Assembly (NCBI RefSeq): GCF_002099195.1
Contig: NZ_NBYX01000006.1
Coordinates: forward strand, 62,001-126,000
Direction: 5' to 3'
Length of the DNA stretch: 64,000 nucleotides
Source: Burkholderia puraquae
GTDB lineage: Bacteria > Pseudomonadota > Gammaproteobacteria > Burkholderiales > Burkholderiaceae
Both the position numbers and the translations under genes were made by a program. Below the pieces are notes generated by a model that was given only the letters and a program-made list of their open reading frames with translations, was not told where the DNA came from and did not search any database. Numbering within the stretch: position 1 is the first letter of the stretch; every line of letters starts with the position of its first letter. This document shows positions 36,497 through 45,729 of the stretch, piece after piece.

Positions 36497-38380
36497 ATGT
36501 TGCGATCCAGAGCGTCGTGGCTGTCGCTGAGTGCTTTCCTGTTCGACCTGACGGCGGTTGTCGCCGCATGGTTGTTCGCTTATCTCGTTCGTTTCAACGG
36601 CAGCGTGCCGCATGATTTCCTGAGCGGCGCGCTAATGGCGCTCACGTGGGTGCTGCCTGTCTATGCGCTGATGTTCCACGGGTTCGGCCTGTATCGCGGG
36701 CTGTGGGTATTCGCGAGCCTGCCCGACCTGATGCGCATCGCGAAGGCGGTGATCGGCGGCGGCGTGATCGTGATGATCGGCGCCGTGATGTTCCAGCCGA
36801 CACCGATCATTCCGCGCTCGGTGCTGCTCGTGTCGCCGCTCATGCTGTTCCTCGCGATGGGCGGCGCGCGTGCGCTGTATCGCGCGACGAAGGAGTACTA
36901 CCTGTACGGCGGACTCGTCGGGAAGGGCAAGCCGGTACTGGTGCTCGGTGCCGGCACGGCCGGCGCGAGCCTCGCGCGCGAACTGTCCCGCTCGGGCGAA
37001 TGGCGCCTCGTCGGCCTGCTCGACGACGACGTCGCAAAACAGGGTCGCGAAATCTACGGCCACAAGGTGCTGGGTTCGTTCAACGACCTCAAGCACTGGA
37101 CCGACGCGATGAAGGTCGAGTACGCAATCATCGCGATTCCGTCGGCGTCGGTCGAGGTACAGCGCCGCGTCGCGACGCTGTGCGTGCGTGCCGGCGTGAA
37201 GGCGATGGTGCTGCCTTCGCTGACCGCGCTGATGCCGGGGCAGGGCTTCCTGTCGCAAGTGCGGAACATCGATCTCGAAGACCTGCTCGGCCGCGACGCC
37301 GTGACGATCGACACGCCGCACGTCGAGGCGCTGCTGCGCGGCCGCGTCGTGATGGTGACGGGCGCGGGTGGTTCGATCGGCTCCGAGCTGTGCCGGCAGA
37401 TCCTGCGTTTCGCGCCGGCGCAACTCGTCGCGTTCGACCTGTCCGAGTACGCGATGTACCGGCTCACCGAGGAGTTGCACGAGCGCTTCCCGGACCTGCC
37501 CGTCGTGCCGATTATCGGCGACGCGAAGGATTCGCTGCTGCTCGACCAGGTGATGTCGCGCCATGCGCCGCACATCGTGTTCCATGCGGCCGCCTACAAG
37601 CACGTACCGCTGATGGAGGAGCACAACGCGTGGCAGGCGCTGCGCAACAACGTGCTCGGCACGTATCGGGTGGCCCGTGCAGCGATCCGCCACGACGTGC
37701 GTCACTTCGTGCTGATCTCGACCGACAAGGCCGTCAATCCGACCAACGTGATGGGCGCAAGCAAGCGCCTCGCCGAAATGGCCTGCCAGGCGTTGCAGCA
37801 GACGAGCGGGCACACGCAGTTCGAGACCGTGCGGTTCGGCAACGTGCTCGGCAGTGCGGGCAGCGTGATTCCGAAGTTCCAGCAGCAGATCGCGAAGGGC
37901 GGCCCGGTCACGGTTACGCACCCGGAGATCACGCGCTTCTTCATGACGATCCCGGAAGCGTCGCAGCTTGTGCTGCAGGCGTCGAGCATGGGGCATGGCG
38001 GCGAGATCTTCATTCTCGACATGGGCGAGCCGGTGAAGATCGTCGATCTCGCGTGCGACTTGATCCGCCTGTACGGTTTCTCGGAAGAGCAGATCCGGAT
38101 CGAGTTCACCGGGCTGCGGCCCGGCGAGAAGCTCTACGAGGAGCTGCTCGCGGACGACGAGGCGACGACGCGCACCCCCCATCCGAAGCTGCGGATCGCG
38201 CGTGCGCGGGAAGTGCCGGACAATTTCCTCGACGAGCTGCTGCCGTGGCTGATGCAGCATCGTGTCCTGTCCGATGACGAAGTGCGGCGCGATCTGCGAC
38301 GCTGGGTGCCGGAATACCAGACGGCCGTTGCCCCCGTGTTGCAGAGCGTCCCGTCAGTGCGTGCCGCGTCGAACCGGTGA
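36497..38380 (+). CDS. wbiI: UDP-GlcNAc 4,6-dehydratase family, WbiI/WbpM-like
   Basis: A 627-residue membrane-bound FlaA1/CapD-type enzyme. The first ~125 residues hold four hydrophobic helices, followed by a CoA-binding-like Rossmann domain (VLVLGAGTAGASLARELS) and the catalytic dehydratase domain (VMVTGAGGSIGSELCRQI, near 287). Further segments are HAAAYKHVPLMEEH and ISTDKAVNPTNVMGASKR, which carries the altered M-x3-K active site of this family. It makes the UDP-4-keto-6-deoxy-HexNAc used for QuiNAc/FucNAc. It is the last gene of the O-antigen operon, followed by a terminator. Confidence 0.92.
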   Translation: MLRSRASWLSLSAFLFDLTAVVAAWLFAYLVRFNGSVPHDFLSGALMALTWVLPVYALMFHGFGLYRGLWVFASLPDLMRIAKAVIGGGVIVMIGAVMFQPTPIIPRSVLLVSPLMLFLAMGGARALYRATKEYYLYGGLVGKGKPVLVLGAGTAGASLARELSRSGEWRLVGLLDDDVAKQGREIYGHKVLGSFNDLKHWTDAMKVEYAIIAIPSASVEVQRRVATLCVRAGVKAMVLPSLTALMPGQGFLSQVRNIDLEDLLGRDAVTIDTPHVEALLRGRVVMVTGAGGSIGSELCRQILRFAPAQLVAFDLSEYAMYRLTEELHERFPDLPVVPIIGDAKDSLLLDQVMSRHAPHIVFHAAAYKHVPLMEEHNAWQALRNNVLGTYRVARAAIRHDVRHFVLISTDKAVNPTNVMGASKRLAEMACQALQQTSGHTQFETVRFGNVLGSAGSVIPKFQQQIAKGGPVTVTHPEITRFFMTIPEASQLVLQASSMGHGGEIFILDMGEPVKIVDLACDLIRLYGFSEEQIRIEFTGLRPGEKLYEELLADDEATTRTPHPKLRIARAREVPDNFLDELLPWLMQHRVLSDDEVRRDLRRWVPEYQTAVAPVLQSVPSVRAASNR

Positions 38381-38414
38381 TGCGGCCCCAGGCCGTGAAC
38401 CGGGCGGCAAGACG

Positions 38415-38445
38415 AAAAAAAGCGCCCTGCAAGGGCGCTTTTTTT
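38415..38445. terminator. Bidirectional intrinsic terminator
   Basis: A7-GCGCCCT, GCA loop, AGGGCGC-T7: an 8-bp GC stem flanked by an A tract and a T tract, so it works on both strands. It lies between the convergent wbiI and ogcI genes and separates the O-antigen and O-glycosylation operons. Confidence 0.95.
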
Positions 38446-38467
38446 GTCCGGAAGCCGGACAGGCAGC

Positions 38468-39574
38468 TCAGTGGCTGCGCCGATGCTTCCTCACCACCAT
38501 CCACCGCGGCGCCCTGAACCGCACGATGCTGAGATACAGCCACACGTAGGTCAGCGCAAACAGCACGACGAACACGAAAAGATGCACCGTGTGCCGCCAG
38601 AACAGCGTCGCCGGTATCACCGCGACGAGGCACAGCAGCCACAGGTACGGCGACGTCAGCGAATTGCGGCGCGTCAGGTCGTGCGCGTGTTTCGTGCCGA
38701 CGGCCCAGCGCATCAGCCGCTTGTACACGAGCATGTGCAGGTGCACACCGTCCGGGATGCCGGGCGACATCCCGCGAATGAACTTCTTCCGGTAGATCGA
38801 GAAGCAGGTCTCGAAGATCGGGTACATGAACAGCAGCACCGGGTACCACGCGGACACCTCGCGGTTGCGCATCACGAGCATGATCGCCAGTTCCGCGAGC
38901 ATGAAGCCGATGAAATACGCGCCGCCGTCGCCGAGGAAGATCAGCCCGGCCGGGAAATTCCACAGGAAGAAGCCGAGCACGGCACCCATCATGATGATCG
39001 ACGCGGACATCACGACCGGGTCGTTGACGTGGAACGCGACATACGCGAGCGACGCGAACATCATGAAGCTGACCATCGATGCGAGCCCGTTGAAGCCGTC
39101 GATGATGTTGATCGCGTTCGCGAGCGCCGCGACCGCGAGCACGGTGATGAACGCCGAGATGACGACGTAGCCGAGCAGGAAATCGAGCGGCGGCACGCTG
39201 ATGCGCTTGACCGCGATACCGAGCAGCCAGAACGCCAGCGCGGCCGCACCCATCGTGCAGAGCAGCCGCGCGCGCGGCGACACGCGCTTGGTCAGGTCCT
39301 CGACGAGGCCGGACAGGAAAGCGGGCAGCCCGCAGGCAGCGATCCCGAGAATGCTGCCGGAGATCGTCGGATAGCGCCGGGACAGCACCAGCGCGGCAAC
39401 GACGACCCCGGCGAGGATCCCGATGCCCCCGACCCGCGGCACGGGCCGCACGTGGAATTTCTGCACGCCGGCCAGATCGCTGTCGATCGAGAATTTCTCG
39501 TGAAGGTGCGCGTAGCGCACGATGAACAGCGTGACTAGCAGGGAAACGATGAAGCCGGACGCGAAGCTGAGCAT
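38468..39574 (-). CDS. ogcI: Undecaprenyl-phosphate sugar-1-P transferase, OgcI-like
   Basis: A 368-residue MraY/WecA-type membrane transferase with about 11 helices: VQKFHVRPVPRVGGIGI, NAINIIDGFNGLASM, FLGDGGAYFIGF, and the loop IPDGVHLHMLVYKR. It loads the first sugar phosphate onto the lipid carrier. It is clearly different from wbiH, so the window has two initiating enzymes. As last gene of the minus-strand unit flippase-GT2-GT4-epimerase-transferase, it matches ogcI of the Burkholderia general O-glycosylation cluster; the name is by order and family. Confidence 0.85.
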   Translation of the reverse strand: MLSFASGFIVSLLVTLFIVRYAHLHEKFSIDSDLAGVQKFHVRPVPRVGGIGILAGVVVAALVLSRRYPTISGSILGIAACGLPAFLSGLVEDLTKRVSPRARLLCTMGAAALAFWLLGIAVKRISVPPLDFLLGYVVISAFITVLAVAALANAINIIDGFNGLASMVSFMMFASLAYVAFHVNDPVVMSASIIMMGAVLGFFLWNFPAGLIFLGDGGAYFIGFMLAELAIMLVMRNREVSAWYPVLLFMYPIFETCFSIYRKKFIRGMSPGIPDGVHLHMLVYKRLMRWAVGTKHAHDLTRRNSLTSPYLWLLCLVAVIPATLFWRHTVHLFVFVVLFALTYVWLYLSIVRFRAPRWMVVRKHRRSH

Positions 39575-39601
39575 GGGATCGCTCGAAAAATGGACAGCGG
39601 A

Positions 39602-40624
39602 TTATACAAAACCGCGCGGGTTCCCCTCCTGCCATCGCCAGTGGTCGGCACACATTTCTTCAATACCGAGCGTCGCGCGCCAGCCGATGATGTCGGCCGC
39701 GGCCTGCGGGTTCGCGTAGCACTCGGCGATGTCGCCCGGGCGGCGCGCGACGAGTTCGTACGGCACCGGGCGGCCCGACGCCTTCTCGAAGGCGCGCACG
39801 ACTTCCAGCACGCTGTAGCCTTGTCCGGTGCCGAGGTTCACGACGAAGCTCGCGTCGCGCTTCGCCAGCGCGTCGAGCGCGGCGATGTGTCCCTTCGCGA
39901 GATCGACGACGTGGATGTAGTCGCGCACGCCGGTGCCGTCCGGCGTCGGGTAGTCGGCGCCGAACACGCGCAGTTTTTCCAGCTTGCCGACCGCGACCTG
40001 CGCGACATACGGCATCAGGTTGTTCGGGATGCCCGCCGGATCCTCGCCGATCAGCCCGCTCGCGTGCGCGCCGACCGGGTTGAAGTAGCGCAGCGTCGCG
40101 ATCCGCCACGACGGATCGGACACCTCGAGATCGCGCAGGATCTGCTCGGCGATCAGCTTCGACTGGCCGTACGGGTTGGTCGCGGATAGCGGGAACGATT
40201 CGTCGATCGGCGAGCGCTCGGGCACGCCGTACACGGTCGCGGACGAGCTGAACACGAACTGCCTGACGTTGCGCTCGCGCATGACCTTGAGCACGGCGAG
40301 CAGGCCGCCGATGTTGTTCTGGTAGTACTCGAGCGGCTTCGCGACCGATTCGCCGACGGCCTTGAGCGCCGCGAAATGGATCGTGCCGGTGATCGGGTGC
40401 GCGTCGAACACCTTCGCGAGCGCGGCTTCGTCGCACACGTCGACCTGATGGAACGCGGGCGTCTTGCCCGTGATCCGCTCGATGCGGCGCACGGATTCGG
40501 CCTTGCTGTTGACGAGGTTGTCGACGATCACGACGTCATAGCCGTTGTCGAGCAGCTCGACGGCCGTGTGCGAGCCGATGTAGCCTGCGCCGCCGGTAAC
40601 GAGGATGGTGCCTTTAGTGGTCAT
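39602..40624 (-). CDS. ogcE: UDP-glucose/UDP-GlcNAc 4-epimerase, OgcE/GalE-like
   Basis: A 340-residue GalE: TGGAGYIGSHTAVELL, HFAALKAVGES, SSSATVYG, and the catalytic YGQSKLIAE (YxxxK). It interconverts Glc/Gal and perhaps GlcNAc/GalNAc nucleotide sugars. In the ogc cluster it supplies Gal and GalNAc for the O-linked trisaccharide; whether it also serves other galactose pathways is likely but not shown. It lies 15 bases downstream of the GT4 gene. Confidence 0.9.
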   Translation of the reverse strand: MTTKGTILVTGGAGYIGSHTAVELLDNGYDVVIVDNLVNSKAESVRRIERITGKTPAFHQVDVCDEAALAKVFDAHPITGTIHFAALKAVGESVAKPLEYYQNNIGGLLAVLKVMRERNVRQFVFSSSATVYGVPERSPIDESFPLSATNPYGQSKLIAEQILRDLEVSDPSWRIATLRYFNPVGAHASGLIGEDPAGIPNNLMPYVAQVAVGKLEKLRVFGADYPTPDGTGVRDYIHVVDLAKGHIAALDALAKRDASFVVNLGTGQGYSVLEVVRAFEKASGRPVPYELVARRPGDIAECYANPQAAADIIGWRATLGIEEMCADHWRWQEGNPRGFV

Positions 40625-40639
40625 TGCTGATGCGCTCCT

Positions 40640-41776
40640 TCAGAGTGTGAATCCGGTCAACGAATGGATGGTCTCCCTGTAGCGCTCGACGACCTGCTGC
40701 TCGTCGAACTCCGCCGCGACCTTTTGCCGGCCGCGTGCGCCCATCGCCGCCCGGCCTTCCGGCCCGAGCGCGATCATGCGATTCAGTTGCTCCGCGAGGC
40801 TCCCACTGTCGCGCACGCGGCACAGGAAGCCCGTTTCGCCGTCGGCGACGACGTCGCGGCAGCCCGGCACGTCGGTCGCGACGATCGGGCGGCCCATTGC
40901 CGACGCTTCCATCAGCGTGCGCGGCACGCCTTCGCGGTACGACGGCAGCACGACGCAGTCGGCCGCCGCGATATGGGGGCGCACGTCGTGCGCTTCGCCG
41001 AGATACTCGATCACGCCTTCGCCGACCCACGCATCGACGTCCGCGCGGCCGATCGCGCTCGGATTGTCGACGCCGAGCGGCCCGAGCAGCTGGAAGCGTG
41101 CGTTCGGGAAGCGGGCGCGCACGATGCGCGCGGCCTCGACATATTCGCGCACACCCTTGTCCCACAGCAGCCGGCCGATCAGGATGAAGACGGGCGCGTC
41201 GCCGGCGGGCAGCGGCACCGGCGCAAACTGTTCGAGATCGACGCCTTCGCCGTGCAGCAGCCGCGCACGGTCGGGATGTGCGAGCAACTGCTCGTCGGTG
41301 AAGGTCGCGAGATCGTCGCGGTTCAGGAACCAGACTTCACGCGGGAAGCGGAATGCGAACCGGTACAGGCGCTTCGCGACGCTTGCCGCGCGGCTTTTCT
41401 GGATGAAGACGTAGCCGAGCCCCGTCGTCACCGCGATCGACGGCACGCGCGCGAGCCACGCGGCGACCGAGCCGTAGATGTTCGGCTTGATCGTGTAATG
41501 GAACACGAGATCGGGCTGCAGCGCGCGGTAGTGACGCACCAGCGCGGCGAGCGTGCCGAGATCCTCGCGCGGGCTCGTGCCTTTCGATGCGACCGCAAGC
41601 GCCACGTAGCGGCAGCCCATCTGCTCGAGCAAGGGCACCGTGCGGTCGTGCGGCGCGATCACGATGACCTCGGCGCCGCACGCGACGAGCGCACGGATCA
41701 GCCCGTGGCGATACGTATGGATCGCCCAGGCCGTGTTGCAGACGAGCGCGATGCGCAGCGGGGAGGTGGCGGACAT
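40640..41776 (-). CDS. ogcA: GT4 glycosyltransferase, OgcA-like
   Basis: A 378-residue GT-B enzyme of the PglA type: YRHGLIRALVACGAEV, FHYTIKPNIYGSVAAWLA, TTGLGYVF, LHGEGVDLEQF, and the donor motif EASAMGRPIVATDVPGCRDVV (E-x7-E-like region with ADGETGFL). PglA-like enzymes add GalNAc or related HexNAc to lipid-linked acceptors. Its place between the epimerase and the GT2/flippase genes fits ogcA. Donor identity is inferred from family and cluster. Confidence 0.85.
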   Translation of the reverse strand: MSATSPLRIALVCNTAWAIHTYRHGLIRALVACGAEVIVIAPHDRTVPLLEQMGCRYVALAVASKGTSPREDLGTLAALVRHYRALQPDLVFHYTIKPNIYGSVAAWLARVPSIAVTTGLGYVFIQKSRAASVAKRLYRFAFRFPREVWFLNRDDLATFTDEQLLAHPDRARLLHGEGVDLEQFAPVPLPAGDAPVFILIGRLLWDKGVREYVEAARIVRARFPNARFQLLGPLGVDNPSAIGRADVDAWVGEGVIEYLGEAHDVRPHIAAADCVVLPSYREGVPRTLMEASAMGRPIVATDVPGCRDVVADGETGFLCRVRDSGSLAEQLNRMIALGPEGRAAMGARGRQKVAAEFDEQQVVERYRETIHSLTGFTL

Positions 41777-41818
41777 GAAAAAAAGGAAAAATAAAGCGTC
41801 GTAAATGCCGGACGTGCG

Positions 41819-42643
41819 TCAGGCGGAAGGCCGCGCGGCGAACAGCGTCTGCTTGATCCGCTGCAACGTACGGTACGGCGTCACGAAATGCAGCAGGTTC
41901 TTGGCGAGGCCGGCCCAGTCGTACGGGTTCAGCGCGTTGAAGTGGCTCAGCAGCAGCGTGAGCGTCGACACCAGCTGGCGCCGGCGCTTGGTCGCACTGA
42001 TCCCGCCCTCGTTCAGTTCGTAATAGAGGCCGAGTTCCGGCAGGTTCGCGCAATCGTAGCGTTGCATTAACCGCAAAAAAAGATCGAGGTCCTCGGCCGC
42101 ACGGTACTTCGCACGATAGTTCCCCACTTCGCGCACGGCGTCGATGCGCAACATTACCGAAGGATGCACGAGCGGCGAGCGCAGGAAGCGCGTGCGGCGC
42201 AGCGTGCGCGGATCGGCGGGCGGCGTCAGCATGAAGCGCGGCTCGCCGGCGCGCGACACGACCTGCGTCCACATGCCGACGCAGGCCACGCGCGGGTGGG
42301 CGCCGAGATACGCGCGCTCCTTCGCGAGGCGCTGCGGGGCAGAGAGATCGCCCGCGTCGATGCGCGCCGCATAGCGGAAGCCGCGCGCGGCGAGCGCATC
42401 GATGCCGGCCGCGAGCGCACGCTCGATGCCGCCGTTCTGCGGCATGCGCAACACGTCGATCGTGAGGCCGGGCAGGTCGGGCGCGACGATCGGCGGCGTG
42501 CTGCCGTCATCGACGATCAGCACGTGCACGGGCGTGTCCTCGCGAAACGATGCGAGGGTCCGGACGACGTCGTCGTGCCCGTTGTAGGCCGGCATCAGCA
42601 CGGCCACGTCGTCGAGCGGGGGCGGGCAATCGGGGGACGTCAT
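41819..42643 (-). CDS. ogcB: GT2 glycosyltransferase, OgcB-like
   Basis: A 274-residue GT2 enzyme: VAVLMPAYNGHDDVVRTLASF, VDDGSTPP, an ARIDAGDLS metal region (DxD-like), and YRAAEDLDLFLRLMQRY in the acceptor loop. The start at MTSPDCPPPLDDVAVL is set by the GT2 fold; its ATG overlaps the flippase stop as ATGA. It probably adds one of the three sugars of the ogc glycan. Confidence 0.85.
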   Translation of the reverse strand: MTSPDCPPPLDDVAVLMPAYNGHDDVVRTLASFREDTPVHVLIVDDGSTPPIVAPDLPGLTIDVLRMPQNGGIERALAAGIDALAARGFRYAARIDAGDLSAPQRLAKERAYLGAHPRVACVGMWTQVVSRAGEPRFMLTPPADPRTLRRTRFLRSPLVHPSVMLRIDAVREVGNYRAKYRAAEDLDLFLRLMQRYDCANLPELGLYYELNEGGISATKRRRQLVSTLTLLLSHFNALNPYDWAGLAKNLLHFVTPYRTLQRIKQTLFAARPSA

Positions 42644-43896
42644 GTTCGCAGCTTGAAACGGATGTAATAAAAGTTGACGGCGGCGGCGGCCAGATAGCCG
42701 GCCGCGAGCCCGACGAGCGCGCCGTACAGGCCGAGCCGCGGGATCGCGAACAGGTTGACGAGCGCGGCGATCGCCAGCGCGAGCAGCCATTTCGACAGCA
42801 ACACGAATTTTGCTTGATATTTGAGAACGATAAGATTGCCTATCGCCTCGATGCCGGCCGGTACCGACAGCCAGACCGCCCAGCGGAAGATGTCGACCGA
42901 CGCCTCGTAGCCGTGGCCGAACACCTTGCCGACGATCAGCGGGGCGGCGGCGTCGAGCACGAGCGCGCCGGCCGTCATCAGGCAGGCCGTCATCGCGATC
43001 AGCCGGACGATGTTGCGGCGCAGCCGCGCGACGTCCGACACGCGGTAGACGAATGCGGGCGCGATCGTCTGCGCGAGCATCAGCGCGAGCGTGATCCAGT
43101 TCTCGTTGAGCTGCTGCGCGGCCGAGTAGCGGCCGAGATCGGCGAACGACACGTGACGCTCGAGCATCAGGCGGTCGAGCTTCAGGAACAGGTACATGCA
43201 GATGAGGCCGAGCCAGAAGACGGTGCCGGCCGTCGCAAAGTGCCTGAACAGCGGTTTGTCGAACGTCCAGCCGAGCGAGCCGCCGTTACGATGCCGGTAG
43301 TACAGCACCAGCGCGATGCCGATTGCGGCGGCCTCGAGCGCCCACAGCCACGCGAAGCGGGCGGGGCCCGCGGCCGCGCGGACCAGCAGCCAGACGAGCA
43401 GCGCCTTCGCCAGCGCAGTGACCATGCTGGTGACGAGCTGCGGCTTGCTGTAGGTCATGCTCTGCAGCCACGCGTTGATCACGCCGACGAAAGGCTCGCG
43501 GAACACCATCGTGACCGCCAGGCCCGCGAGCATCGCGCCGACCAGCGGATCGAAGGCGCCCGCGGCGATTGCGATCCAGGTCGCGACGAGCGCGGCGGCG
43601 GAGACGGCAATGCGCAGCGCGAACGCGCTGCCGAGCACCGCGCCGAGCTGGGCGGGCGGGCGCTGGACGATGGTGGGGACGAGGATTTCCGCGCCGCACA
43701 CCCAGGTGAGCGGCGCCAGTACCAGGAGGAGCGTATTCGCATACTGCCATTTGCCGAACACATCTGGCCCGAAATAACGGGCCAGCAGGCCGCTGATCGC
43801 GATCGCGACGCCGATCTGCGTGAGCCGTTCGAGCCCCAGCCAGACGAGATTCGCGACGGCCTTCGCGACATCCGGGTTGCCGAAGCGCTTCAGCAT
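42640..43896 (-). CDS. ogcX: Polysaccharide flippase, OgcX/Wzx-like
   Basis: A 418-residue membrane protein with about 12 hydrophobic helices, beginning with the Wzx-type NLVWLGLERLTQIGVAIAIS. It should flip the undecaprenyl-linked oligosaccharide to the periplasm, where a PglL-like transferase (not in this window) could attach it to proteins. It is the first gene of the minus-strand unit. Since the O-antigen uses Wzm/Wzt, this flippase serves another glycan, which supports the ogc assignment. Confidence 0.86.
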   Translation of the reverse strand: MLKRFGNPDVAKAVANLVWLGLERLTQIGVAIAISGLLARYFGPDVFGKWQYANTLLLVLAPLTWVCGAEILVPTIVQRPPAQLGAVLGSAFALRIAVSAAALVATWIAIAAGAFDPLVGAMLAGLAVTMVFREPFVGVINAWLQSMTYSKPQLVTSMVTALAKALLVWLLVRAAAGPARFAWLWALEAAAIGIALVLYYRHRNGGSLGWTFDKPLFRHFATAGTVFWLGLICMYLFLKLDRLMLERHVSFADLGRYSAAQQLNENWITLALMLAQTIAPAFVYRVSDVARLRRNIVRLIAMTACLMTAGALVLDAAAPLIVGKVFGHGYEASVDIFRWAVWLSVPAGIEAIGNLIVLKYQAKFVLLSKWLLALAIAALVNLFAIPRLGLYGALVGLAAGYLAAAAVNFYYIRFKLRT

Positions 43897-44159
43897 GCGC
43901 GGCGGCGGCGTGCGCGCAAGGCGGCCGGCAGGGTGCCCGGAGGGGGCAGGTTGGCGGCGGCGGGACGGCTAGGCATTAAAATGGGCGGTATGCGCGTCAT
44001 CAAAACCCGCGATTATAAGTGGGATCGGGGTCGCTCCCGCCGTTCCGCGCCAGCGGTTTCACTCCGTGCCGGGCGAGCCTGTATCATGCGCGGCACCGGC
44101 GAGCGGCGGCCAGGCAAGCCAGACAATTTTCCATGCACGCAACTGAGAGAAGAGAATCG
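43897..44159. promoter_or_regulatory. Divergent promoter region ogcX / phosphohexomutase
   Basis: 263 bases between divergent genes. On the minus strand a perfect TATAAT lies at 44012-44017, a candidate -10 for the ogc operon (leader about 105 bases), without a clear -35. AGAGAAGAGA lies before the plus-strand start. No other feature is seen. Confidence 0.35.
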
Positions 44160-45554
44160 ATGATCTCCCAATCCATCTTCAAGGCATATGACATTCGTGG
44201 CGTGGTCGGCAAGACGCTCGACGCCGACACGGCGCGCGGGATCGGCCGGGCCTTCGGCAGCGAAGTGCGCGCGCAGGGCGGCGATGCGGTCGTCGTCGCG
44301 CGCGACGGCCGCCTGTCCGGGCCGGAACTCGTCGGCGCGCTTGCCGACGGCCTGCGTGCGGCGGGCGTCGACGTCGTCGACGTCGGCATGGTGCCCACGC
44401 CGGTCGGCTATTTCGCGGCGAACGTCCCGCTCGCGCTGAAGGGCGGCGAGCGCCGCGTCGATTCGTGCATCGTCGTCACGGGCAGCCACAACCCGCCCGA
44501 CTACAACGGTTTCAAGATGGTGCTGCGCGGCGCCGCGATCTACGGCGAGCAGATCCAGGCGCTGTACCGCCGCATCGTCGACGAGCGCTTCGAGACGGGC
44601 AGCGGCTCGTACGAGCAGTTCGACGTGGCGGATCAATACATCGCGCGCATCGTCGGCGACATCAAGCCGGCCCGCCCGATGAAGCTCGTCGTCGACGCCG
44701 GCAACGGCGTGGCCGGCCCGCTCGCGACGCGCCTGTTCAAGGCGCTCGGCTGCGAGCTCGTCGAGCGCTTCACCGACATCGACGGCACGTTCCCGAATCA
44801 CCACCCCGATCCCGCCCACCCGGAAAACCTCCAGGACGTGATCCAGGCGCTGAAGGACACCGACGCCGAGATCGGCTTCGCGTTCGACGGCGACGGCGAC
44901 CGCCTGGGCGTCGTCACGAAGGACGGCCAGATCATCTATCCGGACCGCCAGCTGATGCTGTTCGCGGAAGAAGTGCTGTCGCGCAACCCGGGTGCGCAGA
45001 TCATCTATGACGTGAAGTGCACGCGCCACCTCGCGCAATGGGTGAAGTCGAAGGGCGGCGAGCCGCTGATGTGGAAGACGGGCCACTCGCTCGTGAAGGC
45101 GAAGCTGCGCGAGACGGGTGCGCCGCTCGCCGGTGAAATGAGCGGCCACGTGTTCTTCAAGGATCGCTGGTACGGCTTCGACGACGGTCTCTACACGGGC
45201 GCACGCCTGCTCGAGATCCTTGCGAAGACGGCCGATCCGAGCGCGCTGCTGAACGGGCTGCCGGACGCGATGAGCACGCCCGAACTGCAGCTGTGGCTCG
45301 ACGAAGGCGAGAACTTCCGCCTGATCGACAAGCTGCAGAAAGAGGCGAAGTTCGATGGCGCCGAGGAAGTCGTGACGATCGACGGCCTGCGTGTCGAGTA
45401 CCCGGACGGCTTCGGCCTCGCGCGTTCGTCGAACACGACGCCGGTCGTCGTGATGCGTTTCGAGTCGGAGACGCAGGAAGGGCTCAAGCGCATCCAGGAG
45501 GACTTCCGACGCGTGCTGACGGCCGCGAAGCCGGACGTCAAGCTGCCGTTCTGA
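44160..45554 (+). CDS. manB: Phosphomannomutase/phosphoglucomutase
   Basis: A 464-residue AlgC/ManB-type phosphohexomutase. It has the phosphoserine loop VTGSHNPPDYNGFKM (Ser near 108), the magnesium loop FDGDGDRLGVV (near 242-248), and the sugar-binding GEMSGHVFF. It exchanges the 1- and 6-phosphates of mannose or glucose and thus feeds both manC (GDP-Man) and rmlA (glucose-1-P). It starts at ATG 44160 with a purine-rich ribosome site and is followed by a strong terminator. Confidence 0.93.
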   Translation: MISQSIFKAYDIRGVVGKTLDADTARGIGRAFGSEVRAQGGDAVVVARDGRLSGPELVGALADGLRAAGVDVVDVGMVPTPVGYFAANVPLALKGGERRVDSCIVVTGSHNPPDYNGFKMVLRGAAIYGEQIQALYRRIVDERFETGSGSYEQFDVADQYIARIVGDIKPARPMKLVVDAGNGVAGPLATRLFKALGCELVERFTDIDGTFPNHHPDPAHPENLQDVIQALKDTDAEIGFAFDGDGDRLGVVTKDGQIIYPDRQLMLFAEEVLSRNPGAQIIYDVKCTRHLAQWVKSKGGEPLMWKTGHSLVKAKLRETGAPLAGEMSGHVFFKDRWYGFDDGLYTGARLLEILAKTADPSALLNGLPDAMSTPELQLWLDEGENFRLIDKLQKEAKFDGAEEVVTIDGLRVEYPDGFGLARSSNTTPVVVMRFESETQEGLKRIQEDFRRVLTAAKPDVKLPF

Positions 45555-45616
45555 GCATCGGCGGCCCGCGGGCTGCCGCCGGTGCGACGGTGAGTCCGAT
45601 CGTCGCACCATCCCCG

Positions 45617-45653
45617 AAAAGCGGCGCACGCCAAAGGCGTGCGGCCGCTTTTT
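45617..45653 (+). terminator. Rho-independent terminator after manB
   Basis: AAAAGCGG, GCACGCC, AAA loop, GGCGTGC, CCGCTTTT with a small bulge (C against GG) and a final T run. It ends the phosphohexomutase transcript about 62 bases after its stop. Confidence 0.9.
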
Positions 45654-45729
45654 GCCTGTGTGATTCCCCGGGCGCGATAAAATCGCGTCTTTCTGCTTGT
45701 CGCCGGCTGCCTGCCGGCGTTTTTTCAGC

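Noticed and set aside
42550..44163. 537-codon plus-strand frame opposite ogcX
   Set aside because: Low-complexity R/D/E/H-rich shadow; the minus strand codes a 12-helix flippase.
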